From assembly GCA_016283935.1 (NCBI GenBank), contig JAEENX010000024.1, positions 1-45,480 on the forward strand: DNA of 45,480 nucleotides, given 5' to 3'. The DNA is from Bacilli bacterium. Lineage in GTDB: Bacteria; Bacillota_I; Bacilli_A; RF39; UBA660. This document shows, piece after piece, positions 37,119 to 44,996 of the stretch. The stretch's first letter is position 1; each line of letters begins with the position of its first letter. Both the position numbers and the translations under genes were made by a program. The notes under the pieces were generated by a model, which was not told the DNA's origin, ran no database searches, and saw only the letters and a program-made list of their open reading frames with translations.

Positions 37119-38912
37119 ATGGAAAAATATACTTCAAGAAAAGACGTTCCAGAAAAATACAAATGGGATTTAACTCCATTCTTTAAGAATGAAGAAGAAT
37201 TCGAAGAAAAATTTAAACAAGCTACAAAAGATGTAGATAGTTTAAAAGAATTTGCAGGATGTACAAAAGATGCTAATAAATTATATGAATTCTTATCTAA
37301 AGATATTAATACAGCTGCTTTAGTTGAAAACATATATGTATATTCATATTTAATTAATGATCAAGAATTAGGTGTATCTTCTTCAATTGAAAGAAAGAAT
37401 AAAGCCGAATCATTAATGAATAAATATATGATTAATACTAGTTTCTTTTCACCTGAATTATTAAAACTATCTGAAGAAGAATATAATAAATTATTCATTG
37501 ATAATGAAAGTTTAAATGAATTCAAATCAGGATTAGATGATATTTATAGAATGAAAAATCATATATTACCTGAAGATAAACAAAACATTATTACTGAATT
37601 AGAAAATGCTATGAATCATTTTGATGATATGTCATCTACAATGTTGAATTCATGCCATAACTATGGAAAAGTAAATGTTGATGGAGAAGAAGTAGTATTA
37701 TCTCCAACTAATTATAGAAAGATTATGAAATCTTCTAAAAGAGAAGAAAGAAAAGTTATAAGAAAACAATTTACTGATGTATTAAATCAATATGGTGATT
37801 TATCAGCAAATTTCTTAGATTCATATGTTAAAGCAAATGTAGCTGAATGCAAGATCAAAAATTATAAATCTGCTTGGGATTCTAAACTATTTAATCTAAA
37901 ATTAACAGATAAAGTATTTAAATCTCTTGTAAGTGCAACTGAAGAAAATTTAGATGTATTACAAAAGTATTATAATTTATATAAGAAGGTTTATAAATAT
38001 GATAAATTATATCAATATGACCTTGTTTTAGACCTTGTAAAGGATAATAAAGAGTATTCAATAGAAGAAGCTCAAGAATTAATTAAGAAAGCTCTAATTC
38101 CATTAGGAGAAGATTATTTAAAACTATTTAATAAAGTATTTGATAATAGATATATTGATTATTGCCAATATAAAGGAAAATGTTCAGGAGGATATTCATT
38201 TGGTACTCTTGATAATGATTCACGTATACTATTATCATTCAATGGTGATTTAGATTCTGTATCTACAATTGCTCATGAAGGTGGACATAACGTACATCAT
38301 CAATTAATTACTTTAAATAATAGATTACAAGATAGAGAAAAACCATCAATTATATGTGAAGTTGCTTCACTTACAAATGAATGTTTATTATCCAGTTATT
38401 TAAGTGAACATGGAAGCACTAAAGAAGAAAGACTTGCAGGTATTGATAATATCATGGGAGTTATTGTTTCTAACTTATTTGGTGCAGTAAGAGAAGGTAA
38501 AATGGAACAAGACATGTATGAACATGTTGAAAAAGATGGAACATTAACAAAAGACTATATGGATAAATTAACTATAGACGCTTTATCTAAGTATTATGGT
38601 AATTCAGTTGAATTAGATGAAAATTCTAATACTTCTTGGATGAATAGAAGTCATTACTATATGTTCTTCTATCTATATAGTTATGCTATATGTATTTCAG
38701 TTGCTTCAAATGTAGCAAAAGAAATATTAGCAGGTAATAAAGAAATGTTAGACAATTATATTAAATTCTTATCTACAGGTTCAAATGTAGATAATTTAGA
38801 CACATTCAAAATATTAGGTGTTGATATTGAATCTAAAGATGTATATATTAATGCTATTAAATATTTTGATGAATTAATTGATAAATTTAATGAAATATAT
38901 GAGGAGGCATAA
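37119..38912 (+). CDS. pepF: oligoendopeptidase F (M3 metallopeptidase)
   Basis: The 597-residue product has the zinc site HEGGH at 386-390 (IAHEGGHNVHHQL). A downstream E-V-A-S-L-T-N-E segment supplies the third ligand, and the PepF-type N-terminal domain is present (VPEKYKWDLTPFF). It is a cytoplasmic enzyme that trims oligopeptides. The gene stands between dnaK and dnaJ, which is not the usual arrangement, and its last codons carry the dnaJ ribosome site GAGGAGG. Confidence 0.95.
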   Translation: MEKYTSRKDVPEKYKWDLTPFFKNEEEFEEKFKQATKDVDSLKEFAGCTKDANKLYEFLSKDINTAALVENIYVYSYLINDQELGVSSSIERKNKAESLMNKYMINTSFFSPELLKLSEEEYNKLFIDNESLNEFKSGLDDIYRMKNHILPEDKQNIITELENAMNHFDDMSSTMLNSCHNYGKVNVDGEEVVLSPTNYRKIMKSSKREERKVIRKQFTDVLNQYGDLSANFLDSYVKANVAECKIKNYKSAWDSKLFNLKLTDKVFKSLVSATEENLDVLQKYYNLYKKVYKYDKLYQYDLVLDLVKDNKEYSIEEAQELIKKALIPLGEDYLKLFNKVFDNRYIDYCQYKGKCSGGYSFGTLDNDSRILLSFNGDLDSVSTIAHEGGHNVHHQLITLNNRLQDREKPSIICEVASLTNECLLSSYLSEHGSTKEERLAGIDNIMGVIVSNLFGAVREGKMEQDMYEHVEKDGTLTKDYMDKLTIDALSKYYGNSVELDENSNTSWMNRSHYYMFFYLYSYAICISVASNVAKEILAGNKEMLDNYIKFLSTGSNVDNLDTFKILGVDIESKDVYINAIKYFDELIDKFNEIYEEA

Positions 38913-38916
38913 TTAG

Positions 38917-40050
38917 ATGGCTGCTAAAAGAGATTACTATGAAGTTCTAGGTGTTGATAAGAATGCCTCAGATGCTGAAATAAAAAGTGCATTTCGTAAA
39001 TTAGCTAAGAAATATCATCCAGATGTTTCTAAGGAACCAGATGCTCAAGAAAAGTTTAAAGAAATTGGTGAAGCATATTCTGTTTTATCTGATAAACAAA
39101 AGAAAGCTCAATATGATCAATTTGGACATGCTGCATTTGATCAAAATGGTGGATTCGGTGGAGCTGGTGGAGCTGGATTTGGTGGATTCGGTGGCTTTGA
39201 AGATATTAACTTTGAAGATATATTTGATATCTTTGGTAATGCATTTGGTGGAGGATCTAGAAGATCTTCTGGAGGTTCTAGAGCTCAAAGAGGTGCAGAT
39301 AAACAAGTTAATATTACTTTAACTTTTGAAGAAGCAGTATATGGCTGTGAAAAAGAATTTAAAGTTAATATTCAAGATACATGTGAAGCTTGTAAAGGAA
39401 AAGGTGGCTTCAATGAAAAAACATGTCCTACTTGTGGTGGACGTGGTAGAGTAGTTCAAGCTCAAAGAACTATGTTTGGTATGTTCCAAACTGAAACAGT
39501 TTGTCCTGATTGTAATGGACATGGTCATACATTTGAAAAGAAATGTACTGCCTGTGGTGGAGATGGTATAGTATCTACATCTAAGACTATTAAATTAAGA
39601 GTACCACGTGGAGTAGAAGATGGAGATACAATGCGTATGCCAGGTAAATCTTCTGCTGGACGTAACGGTGGTCCTCGTGGAGATATTTATATTAACTTCC
39701 AAGTTAAAGAACATGATATCTATCAAAGAGATGGAAGAGATATCTATGTTAAGATTCCTTTAACTATCACAGAAGCTATTCTAGGATGTAAAAAAGAAGT
39801 TCCTACTATTCACGGAACTATCATAACTGAAATACCAGCTGGAACTCAAAATTCTGAAAAATTCAGATTTAAGGGTAAAGGTGTAGATGATGAAAAATCA
39901 GGTAAACTAGGAGATGAATATGGTATTATTCAAATAGTTGTTCCTAGAAAGTTAGATAAGAATCAAAAAGAATTATTAAAACAATTATCTGAAACTAAGT
40001 TAGGTAATGAACCTGAATTCAAAAAATACAATAAATATACAGAAGATTAA
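38917..40050 (+). CDS. dnaJ: chaperone DnaJ (Hsp40)
   Basis: The 377-residue product is a type I J-protein. The J domain (residues 1-70) has His34-Pro35-Asp36. A Gly/Phe-rich linker runs from about 76 to 120. The zinc region has four C-x-x-C-x-G-x-G repeats ([32 protein letters not shown]). The substrate-binding C-terminal domain follows. It stimulates DnaK ATP hydrolysis and delivers clients. Confidence 0.98.
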   Translation: MAAKRDYYEVLGVDKNASDAEIKSAFRKLAKKYHPDVSKEPDAQEKFKEIGEAYSVLSDKQKKAQYDQFGHAAFDQNGGFGGAGGAGFGGFGGFEDINFEDIFDIFGNAFGGGSRRSSGGSRAQRGADKQVNITLTFEEAVYGCEKEFKVNIQDTCEACKGKGGFNEKTCPTCGGRGRVVQAQRTMFGMFQTETVCPDCNGHGHTFEKKCTACGGDGIVSTSKTIKLRVPRGVEDGDTMRMPGKSSAGRNGGPRGDIYINFQVKEHDIYQRDGRDIYVKIPLTITEAILGCKKEVPTIHGTIITEIPAGTQNSEKFRFKGKGVDDEKSGKLGDEYGIIQIVVPRKLDKNQKELLKQLSETKLGNEPEFKKYNKYTED

Positions 40051-40067
40051 TAATCTTCTGTTTTTTT
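40039..40067 (+). terminator. terminator of the hrcA-dnaJ operon
   Basis: ACAGAAGATT (40039-40048), three-base loop, AATCTTCTGT (40052-40061), then seven Ts. The 5' arm encodes the last DnaJ residues and part of the stop. Confidence 0.94.
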
Positions 40068-40113
40068 ATTCAATTATATAGTATATAATAATACATTAAT
40101 TAGGAGTGATTAT

Positions 40114-41067
40114 ATGGAAATTACATCTTCAGTAGAATATGATATAAGTGCAACACCAACATTAAATGTTTGTAATTTACATCCTGAAAAATTAAATAAA
40201 AAAATATATAAACTTTTTTATGATGATTTAAATAGAGATAGAAAAAAAGATATGACTATATTCTTTCATAATCTTGAAACAGTTAAATTAAAACGTGTAC
40301 CTGAAAATCATGGAATTACATATAGTACAGCAGCACAATATAATATAGATGAGAATATTATAGAAATATTAAAAATAGACAAGTTTTATGACTCAATTGA
40401 TCATGAGTTATTACATTTAGCATCATGTATTGTAGATAAAAATGGAAATATATTTTCAGGATTTAGTCAAAGAAGAGGAGATGCACTTGTTGGCTTAGGT
40501 TTAGATGAAGGTTACACAGCATTATTAGATGATAGATATTTTCTTCATAGAACAGAAAGAAAAGAGAAAAATAATCATCTTATATATCCATTTGTTAAAA
40601 CTCTAGCTAGAAGAGTTGAAGAGTTTGTTGGAACTGAAGAAATGGAAGATTTTTATTTCACTGCTGATTTATTAAGCATTGTAAAGATATTAAGTTATTA
40701 CACTTCATTAGATGAAACTATAGAGTTTCTTAAAAATATGGATTATATATTATTGAATTATGAGCAAGCTCAATTTTCTAATATATTTCTTGTATTTAAA
40801 AAGTACTCTGAATGTATGTTATTTATAGTTGAAGCTTGGGTATATAGAATTGCTGAAGGATATATAAATGGTCAAATGAATAATAAAGAATATTTAAATC
40901 TTTTAAAAATGGCAAGACATATTTTATCTTATAGAATTAGTATAGGATTATTAAAACCAGTTAATATAGATAAGTATTTTCCTAAAATAGAAAAGAAAGT
41001 AGCTAAAAAATTAGAATTAAAATATAGAGGCGAAATAAAAAAGATACAACTAGTTGATGTAGTATAA
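40114..41067 (+). CDS. putative HExxH zinc metallopeptidase
   Basis: The 317-residue product contains DHELLHLAS with His97-Glu98 and His101. It is followed 31 residues later by GLDEGY with Glu132, the spacing expected of a gluzincin-type zinc site. There is no signal peptide, so it is probably cytoplasmic. The rest is helical and I do not recognise a family, so peptidase activity is inferred from the motif only. TATAAT is at 40084-40089 and TAGGAGTGAT precedes the ATG. The last 18 bases overlap the end of the convergent regulator gene. Confidence 0.72.
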   Translation: MEITSSVEYDISATPTLNVCNLHPEKLNKKIYKLFYDDLNRDRKKDMTIFFHNLETVKLKRVPENHGITYSTAAQYNIDENIIEILKIDKFYDSIDHELLHLASCIVDKNGNIFSGFSQRRGDALVGLGLDEGYTALLDDRYFLHRTERKEKNNHLIYPFVKTLARRVEEFVGTEEMEDFYFTADLLSIVKILSYYTSLDETIEFLKNMDYILLNYEQAQFSNIFLVFKKYSECMLFIVEAWVYRIAEGYINGQMNNKEYLNLLKMARHILSYRISIGLLKPVNIDKYFPKIEKKVAKKLELKYRGEIKKIQLVDVV

Positions 41068-41083
41068 CAGTTGTATCTTTTTT
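41037..41083. terminator. bidirectional terminator inside two overlapping gene ends
   Basis: A-rich arm ending GATACAACT (41037-41051) pairs with AGTTGTATC and a T-run (41069-41083), a 15-base stem. The left arm lies in the metallopeptidase-like gene and the right arm in the regulator gene, with poly-A or poly-T correctly placed on both strands. Confidence 0.85.
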
Positions 41084-41691
41084 CCTTTTTGATTAATTAA
41101 TCCTTCATCTTTAAGATTCTTTAATTCTCTCATCATAGCAGATCTATCAATAGATAAATAATCAGCTAAATTTGTTAAAGAAAAAGGTATGGTAATATTT
41201 TTACTTAAATTTCTTTTATATAAAGTATTAAAGTAATTTAATAATTTATTTCTAATAGTTTTTTCGGTTAATATTTGTATTCTATCGTTTGTAGATTGTA
41301 GTTTGTTAGCAAGTATTTTAACTACATTTTCATTGAATTGGTAATGTAGGTCTATATTTTTAGAATATCTTTGAAATATATTATCATAATTAAATGAAAT
41401 TATTTCAGCATCAGTATCAGCAATTACATATAGTTCTTCAGATGTAGCAGAAGAGAAGTTTCCGAATACATCATCTTCTTCAAGAGTTTCTATTATTGTA
41501 CGCGTACCATTATAGTTGAAACGTATTATATTAACTATTCCAGATTTAACTATATTAAAATCTCTTGTAGTTCTTAAATTAGACATTATAGTAACACCTT
41601 TACTAAAAGTAGATGATCTTGCTTTAAAGTCATTTAATAACTTTATTTGATCATTGAAGGATATTTCATTAAATATAGATGTTTTAGCCAT
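41050..41691 (-). CDS. Crp/Fnr-family transcription regulator
   Basis: The 213-residue product has an N-terminal cyclic-nucleotide-binding-like beta barrel (about residues 15-125; GIVNIIRFNYNGTRTIIETLEEDDVFGNF). A dimer helix and a C-terminal winged helix follow, with SLTNLADYLSIDRSAMMRELKNLKDEGLI as the recognition region. No Fnr-type Cys cluster is present and the effector is not evident. The ATG at 41691 has GGAGGT seven bases upstream; longer in-frame starts lie across the promoter. The gene probably controls itself and dut through the palindrome at 41728. Confidence 0.88.
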   Translation of the reverse strand: MAKTSIFNEISFNDQIKLLNDFKARSSTFSKGVTIMSNLRTTRDFNIVKSGIVNIIRFNYNGTRTIIETLEEDDVFGNFSSATSEELYVIADTDAEIISFNYDNIFQRYSKNIDLHYQFNENVVKILANKLQSTNDRIQILTEKTIRNKLLNYFNTLYKRNLSKNITIPFSLTNLADYLSIDRSAMMRELKNLKDEGLINQKGKKIQLLYYIN

Positions 41692-41712
41692 ACAGTTACC
41701 TCCATAAAAAAT

Positions 41713-41741
41713 ATTATATATAAATAGTGTTGCAAAAGCAA
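41713..41741 (-). promoter_or_regulatory. promoter of the Crp/Fnr-type gene
   Basis: On the minus strand TTGCTT (41741-41736), 17 bases, TATAAT (41718-41713). The -35 box lies within the palindrome at 41728-41743. Confidence 0.7.
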
Positions 41742-41743
41742 CA
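41728..41743. promoter_or_regulatory. CRP-type palindromic operator
   Basis: TGTTGC-AAAA-GCAACA is a perfect inverted repeat. Written as TGTTG-N6-CAACA it has the 5-6-5 layout of CRP-family sites. It covers the -35 region of the leftward regulator gene and is centred about 42 bases before the predicted dut transcript start. Confidence 0.75.
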
Positions 41744-41762
41744 AAAATAAGATGAATAAAAA

Positions 41763-41771
41763 TGTTATAAT
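41763..41771 (+). promoter_or_regulatory. extended -10 promoter of dut
   Basis: TG-T-TATAAT (41763-41771). There is no good -35 box at 41743-41748, which fits an activator-dependent promoter. Transcript start is expected near 41778. Confidence 0.65.
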
Positions 41772-41796
41772 TCTTTTTGGAAAGATGAGGATTTTT

Positions 41797-42255
41797 ATGA
41801 AAACAAGAGGATTTGAAGTAGCAGCAGGATTTGAAGATCAAAACATCAATTTACCAGTTAGAAAAACTAAATTTGCAGCTGGATATGATTTTGAATGTGC
41901 AGAAGATGTAGTAGTACCTTCATTTAAAGAAGGCATGGCTCCTACATTAATTAAAACAGGTATTAAAGCTTATATGATGGATGACGAAGTATTATATCTA
42001 TATAATAGAAGTTCTAATCCAAAGAAAAAAGGATTAATACTTGCAAATTCAGTAGGTGTTATTGATAAAGATTACTATGGTAATCCAGACAATGATGGTC
42101 ATATTATGTTTGCATTCTATAATATAAAAGATGAAGATGTTGAAATCAAAAAAGGCGAAGCTATTGGACAAGGAGTATTTGCTAAGTATCTATTAACTGA
42201 TGACGATGTTGCAGCAGGAGATAGAACTGGTGGATTTGGTTCTACAGACAAGTAA
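41797..42255 (+). CDS. dut: dUTP diphosphatase, trimeric type
   Basis: The 152-residue product converts dUTP to dUMP and pyrophosphate, which keeps uracil out of DNA. Conserved blocks are visible: AAGYDFECAED (motif 1), NRSSNPKKKGLILANSVGVIDKDYYGN (motifs 2 and 3, with the catalytic Asp in VGVIDKDY), GEAIGQGVF (motif 4) and RTGGFGST (motif 5). The ATG at 41797 has GAGGA upstream; an in-frame ATG at 41785 is weaker. It is divergent from the Crp/Fnr-type gene with a shared operator. Confidence 0.92.
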   Translation: MKTRGFEVAAGFEDQNINLPVRKTKFAAGYDFECAEDVVVPSFKEGMAPTLIKTGIKAYMMDDEVLYLYNRSSNPKKKGLILANSVGVIDKDYYGNPDNDGHIMFAFYNIKDEDVEIKKGEAIGQGVFAKYLLTDDDVAAGDRTGGFGSTDK

Positions 42256-42267
42256 TATATAACCTGT

Positions 42268-42297
42268 AAAGATAGTTTACATAAACTATCTTTTTTG
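42268..42297 (+). terminator. terminator of dut
   Basis: AAAGATAGTTT (42268-42278), loop ACAT, AAACTATCTTT (42283-42293), then Ts. Confidence 0.92.
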
Positions 42298-42298
42298 T

Positions 42299-42327
42299 TT
42301 GACTATTTAAATTGACTTATATATAAT
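42299..42327 (+). promoter_or_regulatory. promoter of the 42356 gene
   Basis: TTGACT (42299-42304), 17 bases, TATAAT (42322-42327), directly after the dut terminator. Confidence 0.85.
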
Positions 42328-42355
42328 AAGCAATATTATTGAAAGGGGTGTTATC

Positions 42356-43306
42356 ATGAACGTTTTTGATAGAATGTTTTCTGGAAATAAATTTAAAAGT
42401 AAATATCCTTTGTTAGATAAATATGTTGTTGATTCTAACGTTCGTGATAATTTACTAAAAAATGAATTTGTATTAAACCAATATAAATCTAATGAAACTT
42501 TAATTAAAGCATTTTTATTTGAACTTGATAAACACTTTGATAAAGATACAATCTATAACATAATTAGAGATTCTATATTTACTATGCCAACTGAAACTTT
42601 AAAATCATTTATATCAGCATATTTAGCTTCTGATGAAGTAACTAAATCTAATTCTGATGTAATAAGATATTATAAAAAGATTAGTCATAATGGAATAGAT
42701 TCTACAAAATATATTGAATCACATGGAATAATTACGAATAGAACATTTAAAGATGTTCCATTAAAAGCATTAAAAGAAAGATTTAATGCTGCTAATTCAA
42801 ATGATTATTCATTTAATAATGTTAAGATTAGTTCTATATATGAATCTTTATCATATGCAGAAAAAGTATTATTAATTGATATTTTAGAAAGTGATATATT
42901 TAATTCATTTAATACTATATATGATTTAAAATTAGAAAAGTATAATATACATAATCATTTTGATTTAAAAACATTATTAGGATTATTAGTAACAAATGAA
43001 ATAGATACTAATATATTAAATAAAGATGTAATATCTAAAATAGGTGAGGATTATATTTTGTTTTTATCTTATATGATATTTGGAATGGAATTTGGTCAAT
43101 CAGTTACTAGAATTATTAAATACTATATTTCTATTAATAAAATTGAACTTATTCAAACTATGATAGGTAAAGGATTTATACCAGCATTAGAAGGATTATC
43201 TATACAAGATATTAAGAATGTAGACGATAAATTCTTACTAAAATTACTTGAGAAAAAAATGAATGAAGAAGGAGTATTCTTATCTTTAAATAAAAATGCA
43301 GCATAA
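42356..43306 (+). CDS. helical cytoplasmic protein, function unknown
   Basis: The 316-residue product has no signal peptide. It is predicted largely helical, with repeated short Leu/Ile/Phe-rich segments suggestive of an alpha-solenoid (for example SNETLIKAFLFELDKHF, LSYAEKVLLIDILESDIF and FDLKTLLGLLVTNEI). No catalytic motif or known domain is recognised. It is transcribed alone from a strong promoter with an AAAGGGGTG ribosome site. Confidence 0.72.
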   Translation: MNVFDRMFSGNKFKSKYPLLDKYVVDSNVRDNLLKNEFVLNQYKSNETLIKAFLFELDKHFDKDTIYNIIRDSIFTMPTETLKSFISAYLASDEVTKSNSDVIRYYKKISHNGIDSTKYIESHGIITNRTFKDVPLKALKERFNAANSNDYSFNNVKISSIYESLSYAEKVLLIDILESDIFNSFNTIYDLKLEKYNIHNHFDLKTLLGLLVTNEIDTNILNKDVISKIGEDYILFLSYMIFGMEFGQSVTRIIKYYISINKIELIQTMIGKGFIPALEGLSIQDIKNVDDKFLLKLLEKKMNEEGVFLSLNKNAA

Positions 43307-43333
43307 AGTGAGAATATTCCTTGCATTTTTATA
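43293..43333 (+). terminator. possible terminator of the 42356 gene
   Basis: AAAATGCA (43293-43300) pairs with TGCATTTT (43322-43329) across a loop of about 21 bases, then T and A. The loop is long, so the call is tentative. The 3' arm contains the TTGCAT -35 box of tRNA-Arg. Confidence 0.45.
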
Positions 43334-43349
43334 AAAATTGATATATAAT
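43321..43349 (+). promoter_or_regulatory. promoter of tRNA-Arg
   Basis: TTGCAT (43321-43326), 17 bases, TATAAT (43344-43349). The leader before the tRNA would be about 14 bases. Confidence 0.75.
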
Positions 43350-43369
43350 TATCTAGTCAATTGAGATAT

Positions 43370-43446
43370 GTCTGCGTAGCTCAGCTGGATAGAGCATCCG
43401 CCTTCTAAGCGGCAGGTCTGGAGTTCGAATCTCCACGCGGACACCA
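43370..43446 (+). tRNA. tRNA-Arg (TCT)
   Basis: A full cloverleaf is present: acceptor GTCTGCG/CGCGGAC with discriminator A and encoded CCA, the D-loop sequence AGCTCAGCTGGATAGAGC, an anticodon stem around loop CTTCTAA (anticodon TCT, reads AGA, the main Arg codon here), and T arm GGAG-TTCGAAT-CTCC. Confidence 0.97.
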
Positions 43447-43456
43447 TTTAGAATAT

Positions 43457-43485
43457 AACCAGTGAATTTCACTGGTTTTATTTTG
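43457..43485 (+). terminator. terminator of tRNA-Arg
   Basis: AACCAGTGA (43457-43465), loop ATT, TCACTGGTT (43469-43477), then a T-rich tract. Confidence 0.88.
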
Positions 43486-43486
43486 T

Positions 43487-43509
43487 TTAATTAAATTGTG
43501 TACAATTTA
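43487..43509 (+). promoter_or_regulatory. OhrR-type operator, copy 1
   Basis: TAAATTG-TGTA-CAATTTA (43492-43509) is an inverted repeat, within a 23-base sequence (43487-43509) repeated exactly 34 bases downstream. The core AATTGTGTACAATT differs by one base from the AATTGTATACAATT core of the Bacillus ohrA operator. It lies upstream of the -35 box. Confidence 0.82.
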
Positions 43510-43511
43510 TC

Positions 43512-43540
43512 TTGACTTTATTAATTAAATTGTGTACAAT
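43512..43540 (+). promoter_or_regulatory. promoter of the gpx-trxB-trxA-ohrR operon
   Basis: TTGACT (43512-43517), 17 bases, TACAAT (43535-43540). The -10 box lies inside operator copy 2, so bound repressor would block RNA polymerase. Confidence 0.8.
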
Positions 43541-43547
43541 TTAATTA
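43522..43547 (+). promoter_or_regulatory. OhrR-type operator, copy 2
   Basis: TAATTAAATTG (43522-43532), TGTA, CAATTTAATTA (43537-43547): a perfect inverted repeat with 11-base arms covering the -10 box and likely transcript start. Confidence 0.85.
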
Positions 43548-43564
43548 GAAAGAAGGAAAAATGT

Positions 43565-44107
43565 ATGAATATATATGATATAACAGTAAAAACAAGAGAA
43601 GACAAAGATTTTAAATTAAGTACTTTAAAAGGAAAAGTATTATTAATAGTTAATACAGCTACAGGATGTGGATTTACACCACAATATGAAGCAATAGAGA
43701 ATTTATATAAGAAATACCATGATAAAGGATTAGAAGTATTAGATTTCCCATGTAATCAATTTGGACATCAAGCTCCAGGTTCAGATGACCAAATTCATGA
43801 ATTCTGTACTGCTAAATACAATACAACATTTGATCAATTTAAAAAGATTGATGTAAATGGTGAAAACGAATCAGACGTATTTAAATTCTTAAAAGAATCT
43901 GAATTAACTGATGAAATACATGGTATGAAAAACAAATTAGCTATGAAAGGTGTTGAAAAATTAAGTTCAACATGTAAGAATAAATATGACATCAAATGGA
44001 ACTTCACTAAATTTTTAGTTGATAAAGAAGGTAATGTTGTTAGAAGATTATCTCCAATTGAAGATCCAATGAAATTAGAAGATGCTATTAAAGAATTATT
44101 AGGATAA
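43565..44107 (+). CDS. gpx: thioredoxin-dependent glutathione-peroxidase-family enzyme
   Basis: The 180-residue product reduces hydroperoxides. Peroxidatic Cys35 lies in NTATGCGFT (Cys, not selenocysteine). FPCNQFG (60-66) and WNFTKFLVD carry the active-site Gln, Trp and Asn. Cys80 (IHEFC) is at the position of the resolving Cys of thioredoxin-dependent members. The gene order gpx-trxB-trxA supports thioredoxin as donor. The ATG at 43565 follows AAGGA; an in-frame GTG at 43532 lies inside the operator and is rejected. OhrR is the likely repressor. Confidence 0.93.
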   Translation: MNIYDITVKTREDKDFKLSTLKGKVLLIVNTATGCGFTPQYEAIENLYKKYHDKGLEVLDFPCNQFGHQAPGSDDQIHEFCTAKYNTTFDQFKKIDVNGENESDVFKFLKESELTDEIHGMKNKLAMKGVEKLSSTCKNKYDIKWNFTKFLVDKEGNVVRRLSPIEDPMKLEDAIKELLG

Positions 44108-44118
44108 GAGGTGTTTAT

Positions 44119-44994
44119 ATGTACGATATTATTATAGTAGGAGCAGGACCTGCAGGATTAACTGCAGCATTATATGCAAGAAGAGCAAATAAAAGTGTTC
44201 TACTATTAGAAAGTAAATCTTATGGTGGACAAATTATTAATGCTCATTTAGTTGAAAATTATCCAGGAGTAGATTCTATATCAGGATTTGATTTAGCTAC
44301 TAATATGTATAATCAAGCAATTGATAAAGGTGCTGAAATAAAATATGAAACAGTTGTTAATATAAATAAAAATTTAGAAGTAACTACTAATAAAGATACT
44401 TATAAAGGAAAAGCAATTATATTAGCAACAGGAGCTCAAAACAGAAAATTAAATTTACCAAATGAAACTGAATTTATTGGTAAAGGTGTTTCTTACTGTG
44501 CTACATGTGATGGTAATTTCTATAAAGGTAAAGATGTTGCTATTGTAGGTGGAGGAAACACAGCATTAGAAGATGCATTATATTTATCTGATATAGCTAA
44601 TAAGGTATATTTAGTTCATAGAAGAGATACTTTTAGAGGAGAAGATAAATATATTGAAGAAATCAATAATAGATCAAATATTGAAATATTAACTAATTCA
44701 GTAGTTGAATCAATAAATGGAACAAATTTACTAGAATCAATTACACTAAATGATAATAGAACTATTAATGTATCTGCATTATTTGTTGCAGTAGGTCAAG
44801 AACCTAAAAATGAAATATTTAAAGATGTAATTGAAATAGATGAAAAAGGATACATTGAAACTAAAGATGGTGTTCATACTAATGTAGAACATATTTATGT
44901 TGCAGGTGATTGTAGAAATAAATCATTAAAACAATTAACAACTGCTGTATCTGACGGTTCTATAGCTGCCACTATGGCAATTAAGGAGATGTAG
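44119..44994 (+). CDS. trxB: thioredoxin reductase
   Basis: The 291-residue product has FAD-binding GAGPAGLTAALYARR at its start, the redox pair CATC (127-130), NADPH-binding VGGGNTALEDA with HRRD, and the C-terminal AGDCR...L..A..DG FAD motif. It passes electrons from NADPH to thioredoxin, here to the TrxA encoded two bases downstream and so to the peroxidase. GAGGTG precedes the ATG. Confidence 0.95.
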   Translation: MYDIIIVGAGPAGLTAALYARRANKSVLLLESKSYGGQIINAHLVENYPGVDSISGFDLATNMYNQAIDKGAEIKYETVVNINKNLEVTTNKDTYKGKAIILATGAQNRKLNLPNETEFIGKGVSYCATCDGNFYKGKDVAIVGGGNTALEDALYLSDIANKVYLVHRRDTFRGEDKYIEEINNRSNIEILTNSVVESINGTNLLESITLNDNRTINVSALFVAVGQEPKNEIFKDVIEIDEKGYIETKDGVHTNVEHIYVAGDCRNKSLKQLTTAVSDGSIAATMAIKEM

Positions 44995-44996
44995 TT

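Noticed and set aside
41752-41796. N-terminal extension of dUTPase
   Set aside because: The extension crosses the -10 box and precedes the GAGGA ribosome site; dUTPase sequence begins at 41797.
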